Below, one piece after another: positions 12,825-24,380 of a stretch of DNA of 64,000 nucleotides. The translations under genes and the position numbers were made by a program. Source of the stretch: Echinococcus granulosus (Eukaryota > Platyhelminthes > Cestoda > Cyclophyllidea > Taeniidae); assembly GCF_000524195.1 (NCBI RefSeq), contig NW_020170544.1:62303-126302 (forward strand). The letters are read 5' to 3'. Numbering within the stretch: the first letter of the stretch is position 1; every line of letters starts with the position of its first letter. Under the pieces are notes generated by a model that made no database searches, had not been told where the DNA came from, and saw only the letters and a program-made list of their open reading frames with translations.

Positions 12825-13022
12825 TGTAGCGTCCCGAGACTCCTTTAAGACAAAAGAAGGCACAATACTCGGGCAGAATACATATATTCAGCACGGAGAA
12901 GGTGTCTGGGCTATTGGCATAACCCAAAAGGCCAGCCCACCCAGGGAGGTACAAGGGGGCTAATTCGAAGTACAAAAGTGGCGCCTCACCAGAACCGAGG
13001 GATAAACCACTATCGTATTACA
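12825..13022 (+). mobile_element. Solo LTR-like repeat, third copy
   Basis: This is a 198-bp unit beginning TGTAGCGTCCCGAGAC and ending TATCGTATTACA, the same length as the repeat at 12256-12453 and in the same orientation. It sits 371 bp downstream of that element, without an interior of its own. It could be a solo LTR or the remnant of a nested or tandem element. Confidence 0.6.
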
Positions 13023-13545
13023 CTAGAGTAAGAGTATTCGAAAGCGGTCGATGCTGGAATTCCAATTTTTGATTTTGCTAATTTACCTTCGTGTAGGTCC
13101 TGCAGAGCTTGTGCAAAGTAGAATTTTAATGGTGCACGTATCTGCTACTTTTGTCTCTGAAGATTATGACCAGATAACAATGTACCATTTGTGCCTACTA
13201 CAATTTCAGTTTAGAAAATTGATTTGCAAGGACAAAAATTCTTCCTTCCGGTTGGCTATTTAATACTCTCGCCTCAACACCTATTACCTAACTACACATT
13301 TTAAAGAAACCTAAAAAATCTTAGAAGAAAAATTGTTCAAAAATTCCAAGAAATGCGACAACAAATAGGCAAGCCTGTGGTAAATACTAGTGGGTTAATT
13401 TTGGCAGGGCATTTAAAGCAAAATATTCATATTCTGAATTTAACAATAGCTTTTAAGTCAAATTTATAAATAATTTAAAACCAAAGTAAGTCACTTCCCT
13501 GGCTGGCATAGTGTGCCGTGGCTGTGTCCCGCCTTGTCGACAATC
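13023..13545. other. Intergenic stretch before DLAT
   Basis: The sequence is AT-rich and unremarkable. It would contain the DLAT promoter and 5' UTR. I see no clear core-promoter motif and no other gene. Confidence 0.4.
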
Positions 13546-16500
13546 ATGGCTATGTGCAGGGGTGCTTTCGTTTCTAGTCGTTATCTCTGTGGCAAGATTC
13601 TACCTCTTGCCGCATTCGGTAGGTTCTACCAGACCATCCCAGTGAGAACACCTCAAAATCTCTTCGCCAAACATCAGTAAGTCTGGATTTCTCCCGGGTT
13701 TTACCAACTTGGTTACAGGATTCTCACTAAATTACAACACAATTATCTCGGTTCTGCTCGGCTCTTCTCTTGTAAGTCTACCGTTAGCATTATTTTGTTG
13801 TTCTCCACCAGCGTTACCACGTCATGTCGTCGTCAATTTGCCAAACTTGTCTCCAACCATGGAGACAGGCAATGTTGTCAGCTGGGCGAAGAACGAGGGT
13901 GATCAGGTGGGAGAAGGTGATTTGTTGGCTGAAATTGAGACTGACAAGGCCACCATGTCGATGGACTCCAGTGATGAGGGCTACATTGCCAAAATTCTCG
14001 TCCCTGCGGGCACCAAAAACGTCCCTATTGGAGCTGTAAGACATGCGTCGCCATTCTTGTAATTTCCTATTTCTTTTAGCCTCTTGTGATCATTGTTGAG
14101 GATGAGGCCTCGATCGGTGCCTTTAAGGACTTCCAACCGGAGTCTGCTGGGGTATGTGGTTTTGTTAATTGCTCTACTACTCTGTAATTTCTGGCCTTTT
14201 GACAGGCTTTTAGTTTTCAGTTAGCTCTTCCTTCTTATTTTGTGTTATGGTGCTGAAGTCATCTTTTTGAATTTCCATACCGACTATTCATTTGTGCAGA
14301 CATATCCTTTCGGGTTTTGTTCCGACTCTGCTTCCTTTAAGGTCGAATTTTCTTGAGGTTTCGTTCCTCGTAGGAATCGGACTTGTTTAGGCATACCTTA
14401 TAGTAAACTAGTTTGCTTGCTGCCCTTTTGTCTGTTGCTGTGGCTGAGCTTCATAAACAGGCGTCAGAAGTCCTCCTTACTGTCTGCATTTTAAGTTGGT
14501 TGTTACCTTCGTTGCTTCTTAACGTCTCATCTAATTTGACACTTTTGTTTCTGTTCAGTCTCTTACGTTGTTTCTAGATTGATTAGAATATTTCAGAAGC
14601 ATTTTCCTTGGTTTATACTACGCCCACATTGGAACCTGCGTGGCCTCAGTTCTGTTTTGATCCGAAGCTCTCAGTTGTTGTCTTAATATGACCTCGTTAA
14701 GGGCTTCTGGTGAGTTCCAACCGTTAGTGATAAAGCCTGATTATCTATGGTGCAGTCTACCATGAAATTCCATGATCTGGGACTTATAAAGTTGATTCAC
14801 GTTGGCGCAATTTGAGCTCGCGCTAGAAAATTTAGAATGATATGCTTAAGTACTGAAATAAGAACTGAATTGTTTCTCTAGTTGCTAGGCCCCTAATGCG
14901 ACCTGAAAATCTTGCGAAATGCCGTACTCTCCGGCTTCGGTAATAGTTACACAAAGTCCAATTGAGATAGTGAACTTGTTTATAAGAATGAATTGCTTGT
15001 TGCGAAGCCCATCCCGCCTTAGTGATGGGCCAATCTTCTCAATGGTGAAATCAGTTTTTTTACTAATTGTTTTAGCCACTTATCCAATTCAGTTCATTTC
15101 GAATGTGCAAGAATGCCTCACTTTTGTCACTAAAACGGTAGCGAGGTTTCCTAAGCTTACTATTTTCACTAACACTGGAGGTAAATCTATTTTTGGTCTT
15201 GTCAATTTGCCTTTCTGATCATTTCATGATGACCGCAGTATTCTTATCATCAAATCAGCTTAGGAAGTAGAGATTTAGTCCTCGACTTCAAGCTGATTTT
15301 AGAGGCAGACTAGTTCAATCACTGCTAGCTGATTGTTGATTTTTTATGCAGACGTGAACTCAGTGCCCTGGAGGTCGTGTTATGGCCCTCCATTATGCAA
15401 AATCATGCACTGTAACTTTGTTGTCTAGTTTGGGGGAAATAGTTAGTTCAGCATCAACTGAAGTTAAAATATTCAGTTAGATCAGCTACGGGAGGTCTAG
15501 GTTTTGGCTGTGATAGGGAGTGTAGTCAAGTCAACTCGTTTATCCATTTCATCGTCCGAAAATGACCTCCCTACCCCCGTTGATTTAAAATCAAGCGTTG
15601 GTAAAATCACAATCACGTTTTAGCATTTCATTGAAATGTGTGTATCCTCTAAAGGCGGGAAGACGACTTTCAACCTTCAGTATCCTTAATAGAACTTTGC
15701 TCTTACTGACTGTAAGCTTTTCTCCCTTTTATAGGCTTCTGCTCCCTCCGCTGCGCCAGCGCCACCACCGCCACCCCCACCTGCACCAGCAGCCGCCGCT
15801 CCGCCGCCGCCACCTCAGCCCGCACCAGCAGCTGCACCGCCGCCACCTCCGCCCGCACCAGCAGCTGCACCGCCGCCACCTCCTCCTCCTGTGGCTCCCG
15901 CCATGCGTCCAGCCGGCAGTGGTGCTCGTCTTTTCATCTCCCCACTGGCCCGACGTGTCGCTCTTGAGCGCGGCATCGATTTGTCCACACTCACCGGCAC
16001 TGGCAGTGGCGTGGATGGCTGCTTCGTGCTGGCCGATCTGGACAACATTGTTGTAGGTGCACCGGCCGCCTCTGGCTACACCGATGTTCCGCTCACTGGA
16101 ATGCGCTCTGTAAGTCAAGTTTGCGGTTCTCACTGTAAATGAGGCGGGTTAAATTTAGCGTCTCTGGTACCTACTGGATTCAATGAGTGTTGTACAGTCT
16201 GAGGGTCCCTGTAGTAGGGTTTGGGCTTTTGGTTTACTGCTTCTTTATGTAAGCTTCTAGTAGATATTAATTGGGGAGAAAGCCCCGCCAATTTTGCTTC
16301 TAGGTGGATTGTAACTTGAACAACCTCTCTTTAACCGTTGGTTTGGCAGATCTTTGATATGGAATGTCCTTTAAACCCTTGTTAAGGTTGAAAACTCCCT
16401 GACGTTTCCAAGCTCTTGCATTTAAGCCTTAGTCTTCTTGTTACCTCTAGGCCCCATTAATCCGTGGGGGGTTGATTTAGGCGATCTTGATGCCGTTATT

Positions 16501-19500
16501 TAATGAAATTTTCCAAAGGCTTGTGGTATTTTTTTTAATTTGGTTTCGAAGTTTCGCCAACTGTGCCTTTCGATGGTCTATAGTTCAAATCACCAACCTC
16601 CGGTGAGAAGTTTTCGGGTGGAAGTAATTTTAAAAACGTGAACGAATAGTAGCTCTAAGTACGTGTGCTTATCCACTGCATCATCAAAGCCTCGTTTGAA
16701 GTGGTGGCGGTGGTGTGACTCAGGTTATTTGTGCTTTTCGCGTCGTGATGACATTATTGTTTAAGTCCTTTACTCGAAGGTGTGCGTCCGCCCTGCAAAC
16801 GCTGTTCCACCGGCTAAAAAAGAAGTGGACTGCATCATTTAATCCACACACGTGCTTGCAATGAATGCAATGCTTAATTTAGGTTTGTGATAGCACCACT
16901 TTGTCTAAAAATAATACACCCTTGTGCCGAATTTAGGCCAAAGTTCCATTCATGTCATTTTCATTTCTTCCCTCCCCCTCCTGGCAGACTATCGCCAAAC
17001 GCCTGACTGAATCGAAACAGACGATTCCGCACTACTACCTCACTGTGGAGGTCGAGCTGGACGAGGTTCTGAAGCTGCGTGAAAGTGTAAATGCCTCGTT
17101 GGTGACGCATGCGGCACCCGGTGAAAAACCTGTCAAAATCTCCGTCAATGATATCTTTATCAAGGCCATGGCGCTTGCCAACAAGGCTGTGCCCGATTGC
17201 AACTCCGCATGGATGGGCACCTTCATTCGTCGGTAAGTTGCTGCTTCGTGTTGCCAGATGTTGGTTACCTCGGATGGTTCGTACTTTTTTAATGTGGCGT
17301 TTACGAAGCTGGGGTAGAAGATAATCGTTTTAGATGTGCTTGTTTTGTTTCCTAGCCGGGTGCTTTTAAAATAATCTGCCCAAGTCTGAATGAACTACTA
17401 TTTTTTATCTTCTTTCACCTAGTTATACTTCCAGTGATGTTTGTGTCGCCGTAGCAACGCCCAGTGGTCTTATCACTCCCATTATCTTCAATGCCGACGC
17501 AAAGGTTAGTTTCGTCCTATACACATACACAGACTGTGTGTGTGTGACCCCCAAATTGACCTTCTCTGTGTGGCTTCCAGGGCATTCTCACCATCAGTCG
17601 GGAGGTTCGAGCCTTGGCGGCAAGAGCGCGAGAGAACAAGCTAAAGCCGGAAGAATTCCAGGTGAGCAGCGGACACAATAACTCGCTTTTTTACTCTAAA
17701 AATGTTTTTAAAAGCCCCTACGTGAGGTTTCAGTTCTATTTTCTTTTAATAATTTCAATTTTGAACCTTCATTTCAACTTGTCCAGTTTAGAAGCACTGG
17801 TTCGCTATGAGTTTGAGGGGGATTTTGCCTCTTTCGGGGCGGAGCTTAATTTTTTGGCGTCTTTGTGGTCGTTTTGGGGAAAAAAGGAGCCGGAATCTTG
17901 GAATTTTAATTTGACTTCTGAAAGACAGCCTTTCAAGCCTCCAGCGATTCGCGTGAAGGCAGTTCGTGGTTTGAAGATTCCATCTCATTGTTGGTTATTT
18001 CTGATGAAGGTGTTGCTTTAGGCCTCTCCGTATTGTAGATGTGTTTGTTTTTATGAAATCATGCGAGACGTCTTTAAGGTTGTTTAATTCCCGCTAATCC
18101 ATGAAGATTTCTCCGCCTATTTTCAGCCCGTCAAACAGTTGCTTGGCTGTGTGCTTGTCAGAATTCCGCAGACCACTGGACGTTGTTTTGATGCGAGGAA
18201 CGAGGCGTCTGCATCCATTCTGATTTGGAGTTTTGTTGAATAGCGAGTTAGGTGAATCGAGAGTGGATGTCTTGGGCGCCGAAATGACTTTTCCTTTTTA
18301 CGTCGGCTGACCACGAGTGTTGGTCGTCTGCCAGGTGTCGATCCGCTTCAATCGGCGTCACTCAGAAACGGGAAATCTCGTGGTAGTCCTATTTCACTGA
18401 AATACGGCACTACGAATTCCACTTTGCAGCGGTAATAGAAAAACACTTTTAGCCATTCGTTTTAGGTTAGTTTTGGAGAGGGCTGCATTTCTAACCAATG
18501 GCATTGGAGTTGCTGAAGGCATTTATTTCTTACTGTAGCCTGGAAAGGGCATTTGCATTTTATTTCACCTATTCCGAAGTGTTGAAATCCTCCACGGATT
18601 CCCCAAATCCCTTCTCGATGTGCTTTACTTGCCTTTCTGGCGCTGCTTTTGTTCTTGGAACGACTCTCCATAAATGAGGAGGGAGAGTATTTGACATCAA
18701 AATTACTGGCCTTCAAACCTTCCTAGCCGCCTCTTTTGACAGCAAAACGTGGGGAGAGCAAATCGTGTCTTGCATAATTTTTCTGCCCTCAACGTTTTCA
18801 AAGGTATCGGTTACGTTACGGTGCGGTGACACCCACAGCGCCCCAGCCGAGGCTATCGATTTGCCGCGTGCGCGCAGCTTGGCACAGCACACAAGCACCC
18901 AGCAGCTGCTTTATGTGTGCGTGTTTGTTCATGCAATTCTTGCTGAAATTGGGCTTTTTTCTTTTGCTCCTCCCCCCCCCCCCTTCCACATCTAGGGCGG
19001 CACCATTACCATCTCCAACCTCGGCATGTTCGGCATCTCGTCGTTCAGTGCCATCATCAATCCACCCCAGGCCTGCATTCTCGCCGTTGGTGGATCGGAA
19101 CAGGTCATCGTTCCTGATGAGGAGAAGGGGTACGTTGGGTTTTGTTACGGAGAATTGAAGTTTCCCTAGCAATGCAATTGAATTGAAGGCCGAAGTGACG
19201 ACATTCTGGGCATTATTTGGTGTTTGGAGCAGAGAATTGTTGTTTCGTCGACGAATTCGTCACAGCCGTTGAGATAGGAATTCTGGGCACTGGTTCTATT
19301 TGGCCTGCAGGCGTGTTGAAGGAGGCATTTGGACGCCCTATTGATGGTGATGAGGTTGGGTGTTAGCTTAAGAATGCCTTGCATTTTGGATTGAATTCCA
19401 TCACCCTTTGCTTGGTCCCTATTTCAACGTTGAGTGTCGGTGTTTGTTTGAACCGATTCTCAAATTCCACCAGTTGATTTTTTATTCTTTGAGCAAACTA

Positions 19501-19836
19501 AAACTCCGGATCCTTGACTCGATTCGTGAATATCATCGTCTGCATCCACTAGATCGCTCTTTCTGGAAGCATTTCATGCTACCCGCTTTTGATCGAATCC
19601 ATGAATGCCTCCTCGTCAAGAATACCCCATCCATAAGTTTTTCTGAGTTTCTACAGATTTGGGTTCTGACGACACATTCCTCTTCTCTCTCCCTCTCTCT
19701 CTGTAGACACAAGGCGGTCACGAAATTGGCCGTGACACTGTGCTGTGACCATCGCGTCGTGGACGGAGCTGTTGGTGCAAAGTGGTTGAAGGAGTTCAAG
19801 AGTCTCATTGAAATGCCAGCCCGCATGCTGTTGTAG
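13546..19836 (+). CDS. DLAT: Dihydrolipoyllysine acetyltransferase (E2) of pyruvate dehydrogenase complex
   Basis: The protein transfers acetyl groups from the lipoyl arm to CoA and forms the core of the mitochondrial pyruvate dehydrogenase complex. Exons are 13546-13676, 13719-13771, 13812-14035, 14080-14151, 15735-16109, 16988-17232, 17423-17504, 17581-17661, 18996-19129 and 19707-19836, together 509 in-frame codons. Residues 1-60 are basic and hydroxylated with no acids early on, as in a mitochondrial presequence. Residues 63-140 form one lipoyl domain with the lipoylated Lys107 in [10 protein letters not shown] Pro/Ala-rich swinging linker (about 161-220) precedes a subunit-binding domain ([19 protein letters not shown]). 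The catalytic domain runs from about 285 to the end, with the active-site His481 and Asp485 in DHRVVDG and the usual ending EMPARMLL. Only one lipoyl domain is present, where human DLAT has two. Introns 1-3 are only 42, 40 and 44 nt. Confidence 0.95.
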
Positions 19837-22211
19837 ACGTAGAAGAGGAAAACTTTTCTGCTCGTACCGCAGCACGCACGCTTTCCAAGGTGCTTTGCAA
19901 TTTTTGCGTGTCTCAGTCCCTTTGTACCCCCTACCCGCCGTTTTTTGTGTCTCGGTGTAACCCCTCCGCACCCCCCTTTAGCTGCAGTTGTTACTCTGTT
20001 ACTCTGCTTCTGAACCTTTTTGTACCAAACCCTCTACCTCTGCCAATCGGATTTTGGGAAAGGTAGACGGGTAAACAGTCTTTTACTTTTTGGACAGGCT
20101 CTGAAATCGTTGGGATCTATTCTTCGGGGTTGTTTTTTTTTTCTTCTAGTAGAGGAGGAGGGGGAAGAGGAGGAGTTAACTTGTATCCTTCCCGTGTTTA
20201 GATTAGAGATAAATTGTTTGTGCTTTTTTTGTTCCCTCCTGTGTGTGGCGCCGGGCTGGGCTTTCGACATTCTCGAAGCCTTCCGCCCCCGGATCGGGTG
20301 TTGCACGCCGAGTTGATGGCGCAATCTAGCGAGGCTCCTCCGGGTCGTCTCATTGCGACCCGGGGCACCGTTTCACTCCACACCACAAGGATTGAGTGGA
20401 AGTGAGTTTTTTTCTCAGTTGTGGCGTTCTTGTGTTTGCACGCGGAGATTTCGTGTTCTGCCAGGTCTGTTCCACGCAATGGGTCAACCGTATCGGCCTC
20501 AGAGGTCAGCGTTGCAGTATGCAGGGCACAGTAGTGCTGACTGTTCTGAGATGATTTAGCCGTACTGTTGGATCTGCCTTCGGGACGGTCAATTGCTGGG
20601 AGGTGGGAGAAAGCTCTGCGGGGCGAAGGACGGTTGTCGTCCCCCTTGAAGGAGTTCTTCATTTCAGCCGGTTATCTGTTGACTTAAAGTTTTGTTCTAT
20701 CTGCCATAGCTGGAACTAGTTCGCGGTTCGGATGACTTCGTACTGCCCCTTTCCAATAAGAGGTTTGACGAACTGCTGAAGGCTTCTATTTCTAGGAGGA
20801 AAAGATCTCCCCGTACCCATCTCCGTCTACTTTGCATGTGACTTCTATCAACCCTGAGGTGGCTGTGTAAGGCTCTTTTTCATGGAGGTCTTGCGTTGCG
20901 TTATCTTGCGAGAATAGGAAGGGACCTTCGTCCGACCAATGCACTAGTTCCATGTCTTTGTAAGGGAGAAGTTGTATTACACACGTTCCAGTTTGATTGG
21001 ACTGTGTTGAGTGGATCTCAGCCATTGCGTCTGCAGTCCACCACGCACACATCCGAGGGAGCATCGTCTTTGGAGGATAAGGTGGTTCGAGATGTTCTGC
21101 CAAAGGCAAAGAGCCACTTCGGTGTAGGAATGGAACTTTCTCCCCGTCGATCCATTGGTTCTAGCTATTTCCAAAGAGGAAATCGAGTTGCCATTTAGGA
21201 ATCAAGAACGTCGTCTGGGAAGCGGTGCGCGCCTTGGAAGTGGGTGGCGGAATAACAGCCGGTGCTATTCTCGTTCGGTGAACAAACGAAGTACAGACAG
21301 CTGGCAGTAATGCCAATCACGTTTTGCGAGTTGAAGAAATGGGGAATAAATCGGTAGACTTTGAGGTCCACCGTCATTTGCTGTCGCATCGGCTTGAAAT
21401 GTTAGCTTCTAACATGACCCTTCCAGTTGAGGTAGGACTCATCGAATTACTTCTTCATTGTCCACTCTAAGCATGATTGGTCTCGACACGTCGACACCGA
21501 ATCATCCCGATTAGCAGGATCGTCCAGCTCGTAGCAATGCAGTTTGAATGGTTACCGAGTGGTACGTCCTGCTACCGCACCCTCTACGAAGGCTAGACAA
21601 CGAATTGGCGAGGTCGACAGCCTTGGGACATTTGTCGGTATGAAGCAATCCAGATCCTTTCAGTGTCGAAGCATCCCCATTTGAGCACCTGGAAGATGCA
21701 CTCCTTAGAAACATCCGTTGATTCGTGAACCTACTCCGAGGTGTCTCTTTCCGGGGGAAGAATTAGATTGGACCCATTCGATCCGTAGCTCAATCATTCG
21801 CGCCTTTTGCTTCAAGTACTCCCGCCACTTCAACCATCAACACATGGAATGCCTTCATTCTCCCTTCCACCGTCCAAACGGTCGATCCAGACTTCCGTCA
21901 GTACACCTGGTCTGCTTATTCGTTCCTGGGCCATCTATCCACACGCCTACTTGCCTATCATTCCTGGTTCTAGTTAAGATCCATCATTCCACGTTTCCTC
22001 GCATCCATCTGGTTGTCAGATCCAGTCCTGGAAGGTACGTGCAAAGCAAAAGGAAAGTAAGAGGACAAAGTGGCACCCTTGACAGGTTGTCGTCCGAGCT
22101 ATCAACAGACAAGACTAGTAGGAGCTGTCCAATTTCTGTTCCATGTATGGTAGATGTGGAAGGCAATTTCTGCTGAACCCTTGATCCGCGTTCCTCGCAT
22201 TCACCGATGTT

Positions 22212-22545
22212 ATCCTGAAATTCTCTCGCCTATCCATCCATTCTCCTAACCCTACCTCTATCCAACCTTCCTGCGCGGACTTGTCAATCTGTCTCTGACT
22301 CACTCGGTCGTCCATTTGTCTAGAATCCAACCATTGCGGCTGCATCCCGTATTCATCCATCCATCTTGTGTCCGTCCATCCATTCCACATCCATCCACCC
22401 GTACCCGTCCATCCATCCATTTACCTGTACCCCTCCGTCCGTCTTGCATCCCTCCATTGATACTCATCCATCCATCTCGCATTCATCTATTCGTGCCCGT
22501 CTATCCATCTATTTCGTATCCATCCATCCGTACCCGTCCATCTAG
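22212..22545. repeat. ATCC/CGTCC degenerate tetranucleotide tract
   Basis: CATCCATC blocks alternate with CCGTCCATC and CCGTACCCGTCC. The tract is similar to the one at 112-320 but richer in CG. Both strands stay open because of the simple composition, producing spurious 60-103-codon frames. Confidence 0.8.
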
Positions 22546-24040
22546 GTGGGTCCCGACCAGAAGGAAAGGTGAAACAACATCACTAACCCTAATGATAGAT
22601 CAACAGGTCATAAGTTCATCTTTTTAACAGGAGAGTTACGAATTTCGCGGTCGAACATCTATTCCGATTTCTCCATCTTGTCTATTTGACCTCAACGAGT
22701 GCCTTGTCCCGCCTCTCCTCACTTTCGGAAAAACGGCAGTCCGATCTCCCAGCCAAGCCATCTCCAAACTCGTGCCTCTTGTAACACCTTCAGGAGTTAC
22801 CTTGGCTACCATATTGGTGGCCGACGTTTTTTTTGTGCTAGAGAAATTGATGAGCGTCGAGATATGTGGAAATTGACAGCGGAAGGTCGAATGCAAGCTT
22901 CATTTGCACATTGAACAGATTCAGTTGAAGGAGTAGAAAAGTGATTGTCTTGGATATTGGAATGGACCTAAACGAAGGTGGAATTAGAATTGAAGCTGTG
23001 GAAGGTGGACTGATATCCCTTTTCTTCACAACCATGGAACTAAAAGGGCAATCGTTGAACCATCGTCAAATTTGTCCTCCGTTTGACTTGGATCGATTCG
23101 AAAAATACAGAGTAATTCCTGAGAGCGTCGAGGACGACAGACAAGAGAGGTTGTAAAGGCAACAATTCACGTGGATCTCTTCAATCTGCCTTGATGATGA
23201 TGGCAAACTAAACGACGGTTATGTTGGTAGATGGCAACATGACCTTTCAGCCAGTCACCCCCCCTCCCTCGTTCTTCAGTACTGGTCTGCTCCATTGCGA
23301 CTTCAGGAAGGGGAGAATCAGGAGGCCACATTGTTGGCAGCGGTGAGCGAGCCCATTCCAAGGGAGCGAAAATCTCGCCAACACGCCTTATAAGAAAGGC
23401 ATCTTATGTGGATGACCAGCATCGTGGAGACACGGAACCGCGTCGGTGTGACGACCAATAAGGGAGCGAGGGTAGTCTTGAGGGAATAGAACTCCTTCGT
23501 CAACGGTCCAAGAGGCTGAGAATAGCCGAAGGTGAGACAGAAACCATGATGATTGTGACCAGGTCGTCTGCTCCAATTTCGCATATGTGGAAGTCGCAGA
23601 AGTTCCCCCCCCCCCCCAATCCGAGTCCTGTAATCTAAACATTCTCCACGCTTTCACGTGTCATTCAGCATTGAGCAGCATCCCGCAAATTCCACAAGTG
23701 AAACAACAGCTTGCACCCACCACATTGGACCCTGTTGACAGTTGAAGCAGGTGAGTGACCACACAGTGTCGAGGACGACACCGACAACCCGTCTTCAGTC
23801 CCCGTGACGGTGAAGCTAGAGCTCCACTACCGTTCTTCCAGCCTTTTGGCAGGTCTACGACAGAGCCACCTCCAGATTCTTAGGCCCTACCACGCTGCTG
23901 GAGCCCCCAAGGAAAACTCAACACCACCGTCAAAAGCAGTCTCCCTCCTCAGCTGAAGAACATTCGGGACTCGCGTTAATTTGGAGGTTTTAAAGGCATT
24001 CCGCCTGTTGGTGACACACGATTGGGTGGAAACAGCCGGC

Positions 24041-24056
24041 GTCACACATACGTGAC
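24041..24056. repeat. Near-palindromic GTCACACATACGTGAC, copy 3
   Basis: This copy is identical over 16 bases to the one at 8863-8878, and CG precedes it as it does there. It lies about 320 bases beyond the ERCC5 stop codon. Confidence 0.5.
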
Positions 24057-24276
24057 GCTGGTAGCGAATGCACTTATATTGCGATCCTGGGCACCATCTT
24101 CTCCATCCTAAAGCCACGCGACTTGAAGCATCAAATTAAGGAAGCCCTCCTACTCTTAACACCTGCATTGAACCCAACATCTCAACGAGGTAAATACCAT
24201 CCAAAAGACTTCTCGGACGTCTTCGTTGGATTTCTTCACCACCACCACCAGCAATCGGACAATTGCAAGGTGAATG

Positions 24277-24282
24277 TTTATT
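24277..24282 (-). terminator. Possible polyadenylation signal for ERCC5
   Basis: AATAAA on the minus strand lies about 100 bases past the ERCC5 stop. The only support is its position and match to consensus. Confidence 0.4.
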
Positions 24283-24380
24283 CATGCATCATGCAAACAA
24301 CTTGGTTCTGCCACTTCACAAGTAAAAAAGAGGTTCCAAAAAGTTAATGAAAGACCCATTTATCGTCTCCCCTATCGCCT

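Larger units (their letters stand above)
19837..24380. other. Gene-free interval between convergent DLAT and ERCC5
   Basis: These 4.5 kb contain the two 3' UTRs. I find no spliced gene with recognisable domains. The open frames of 60-150 codons overlap each other on both strands and carry no motif. An ATCC-rich tract lies at about 22.21-22.55 kb and C homopolymers at about 23.6 kb. Confidence 0.5.

Noticed and set aside
15729..16133. Antisense 134-codon frame rich in Arg, Trp and Gly
   Set aside because: It is a shadow of the DLAT Pro/Ala linker and subunit-binding domain exon.
17614..18021. Read-through of DLAT exon 8
   Set aside because: The frame continues into the intron after the GTGAGC donor at 17662. 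The conserved domain resumes at 18996.
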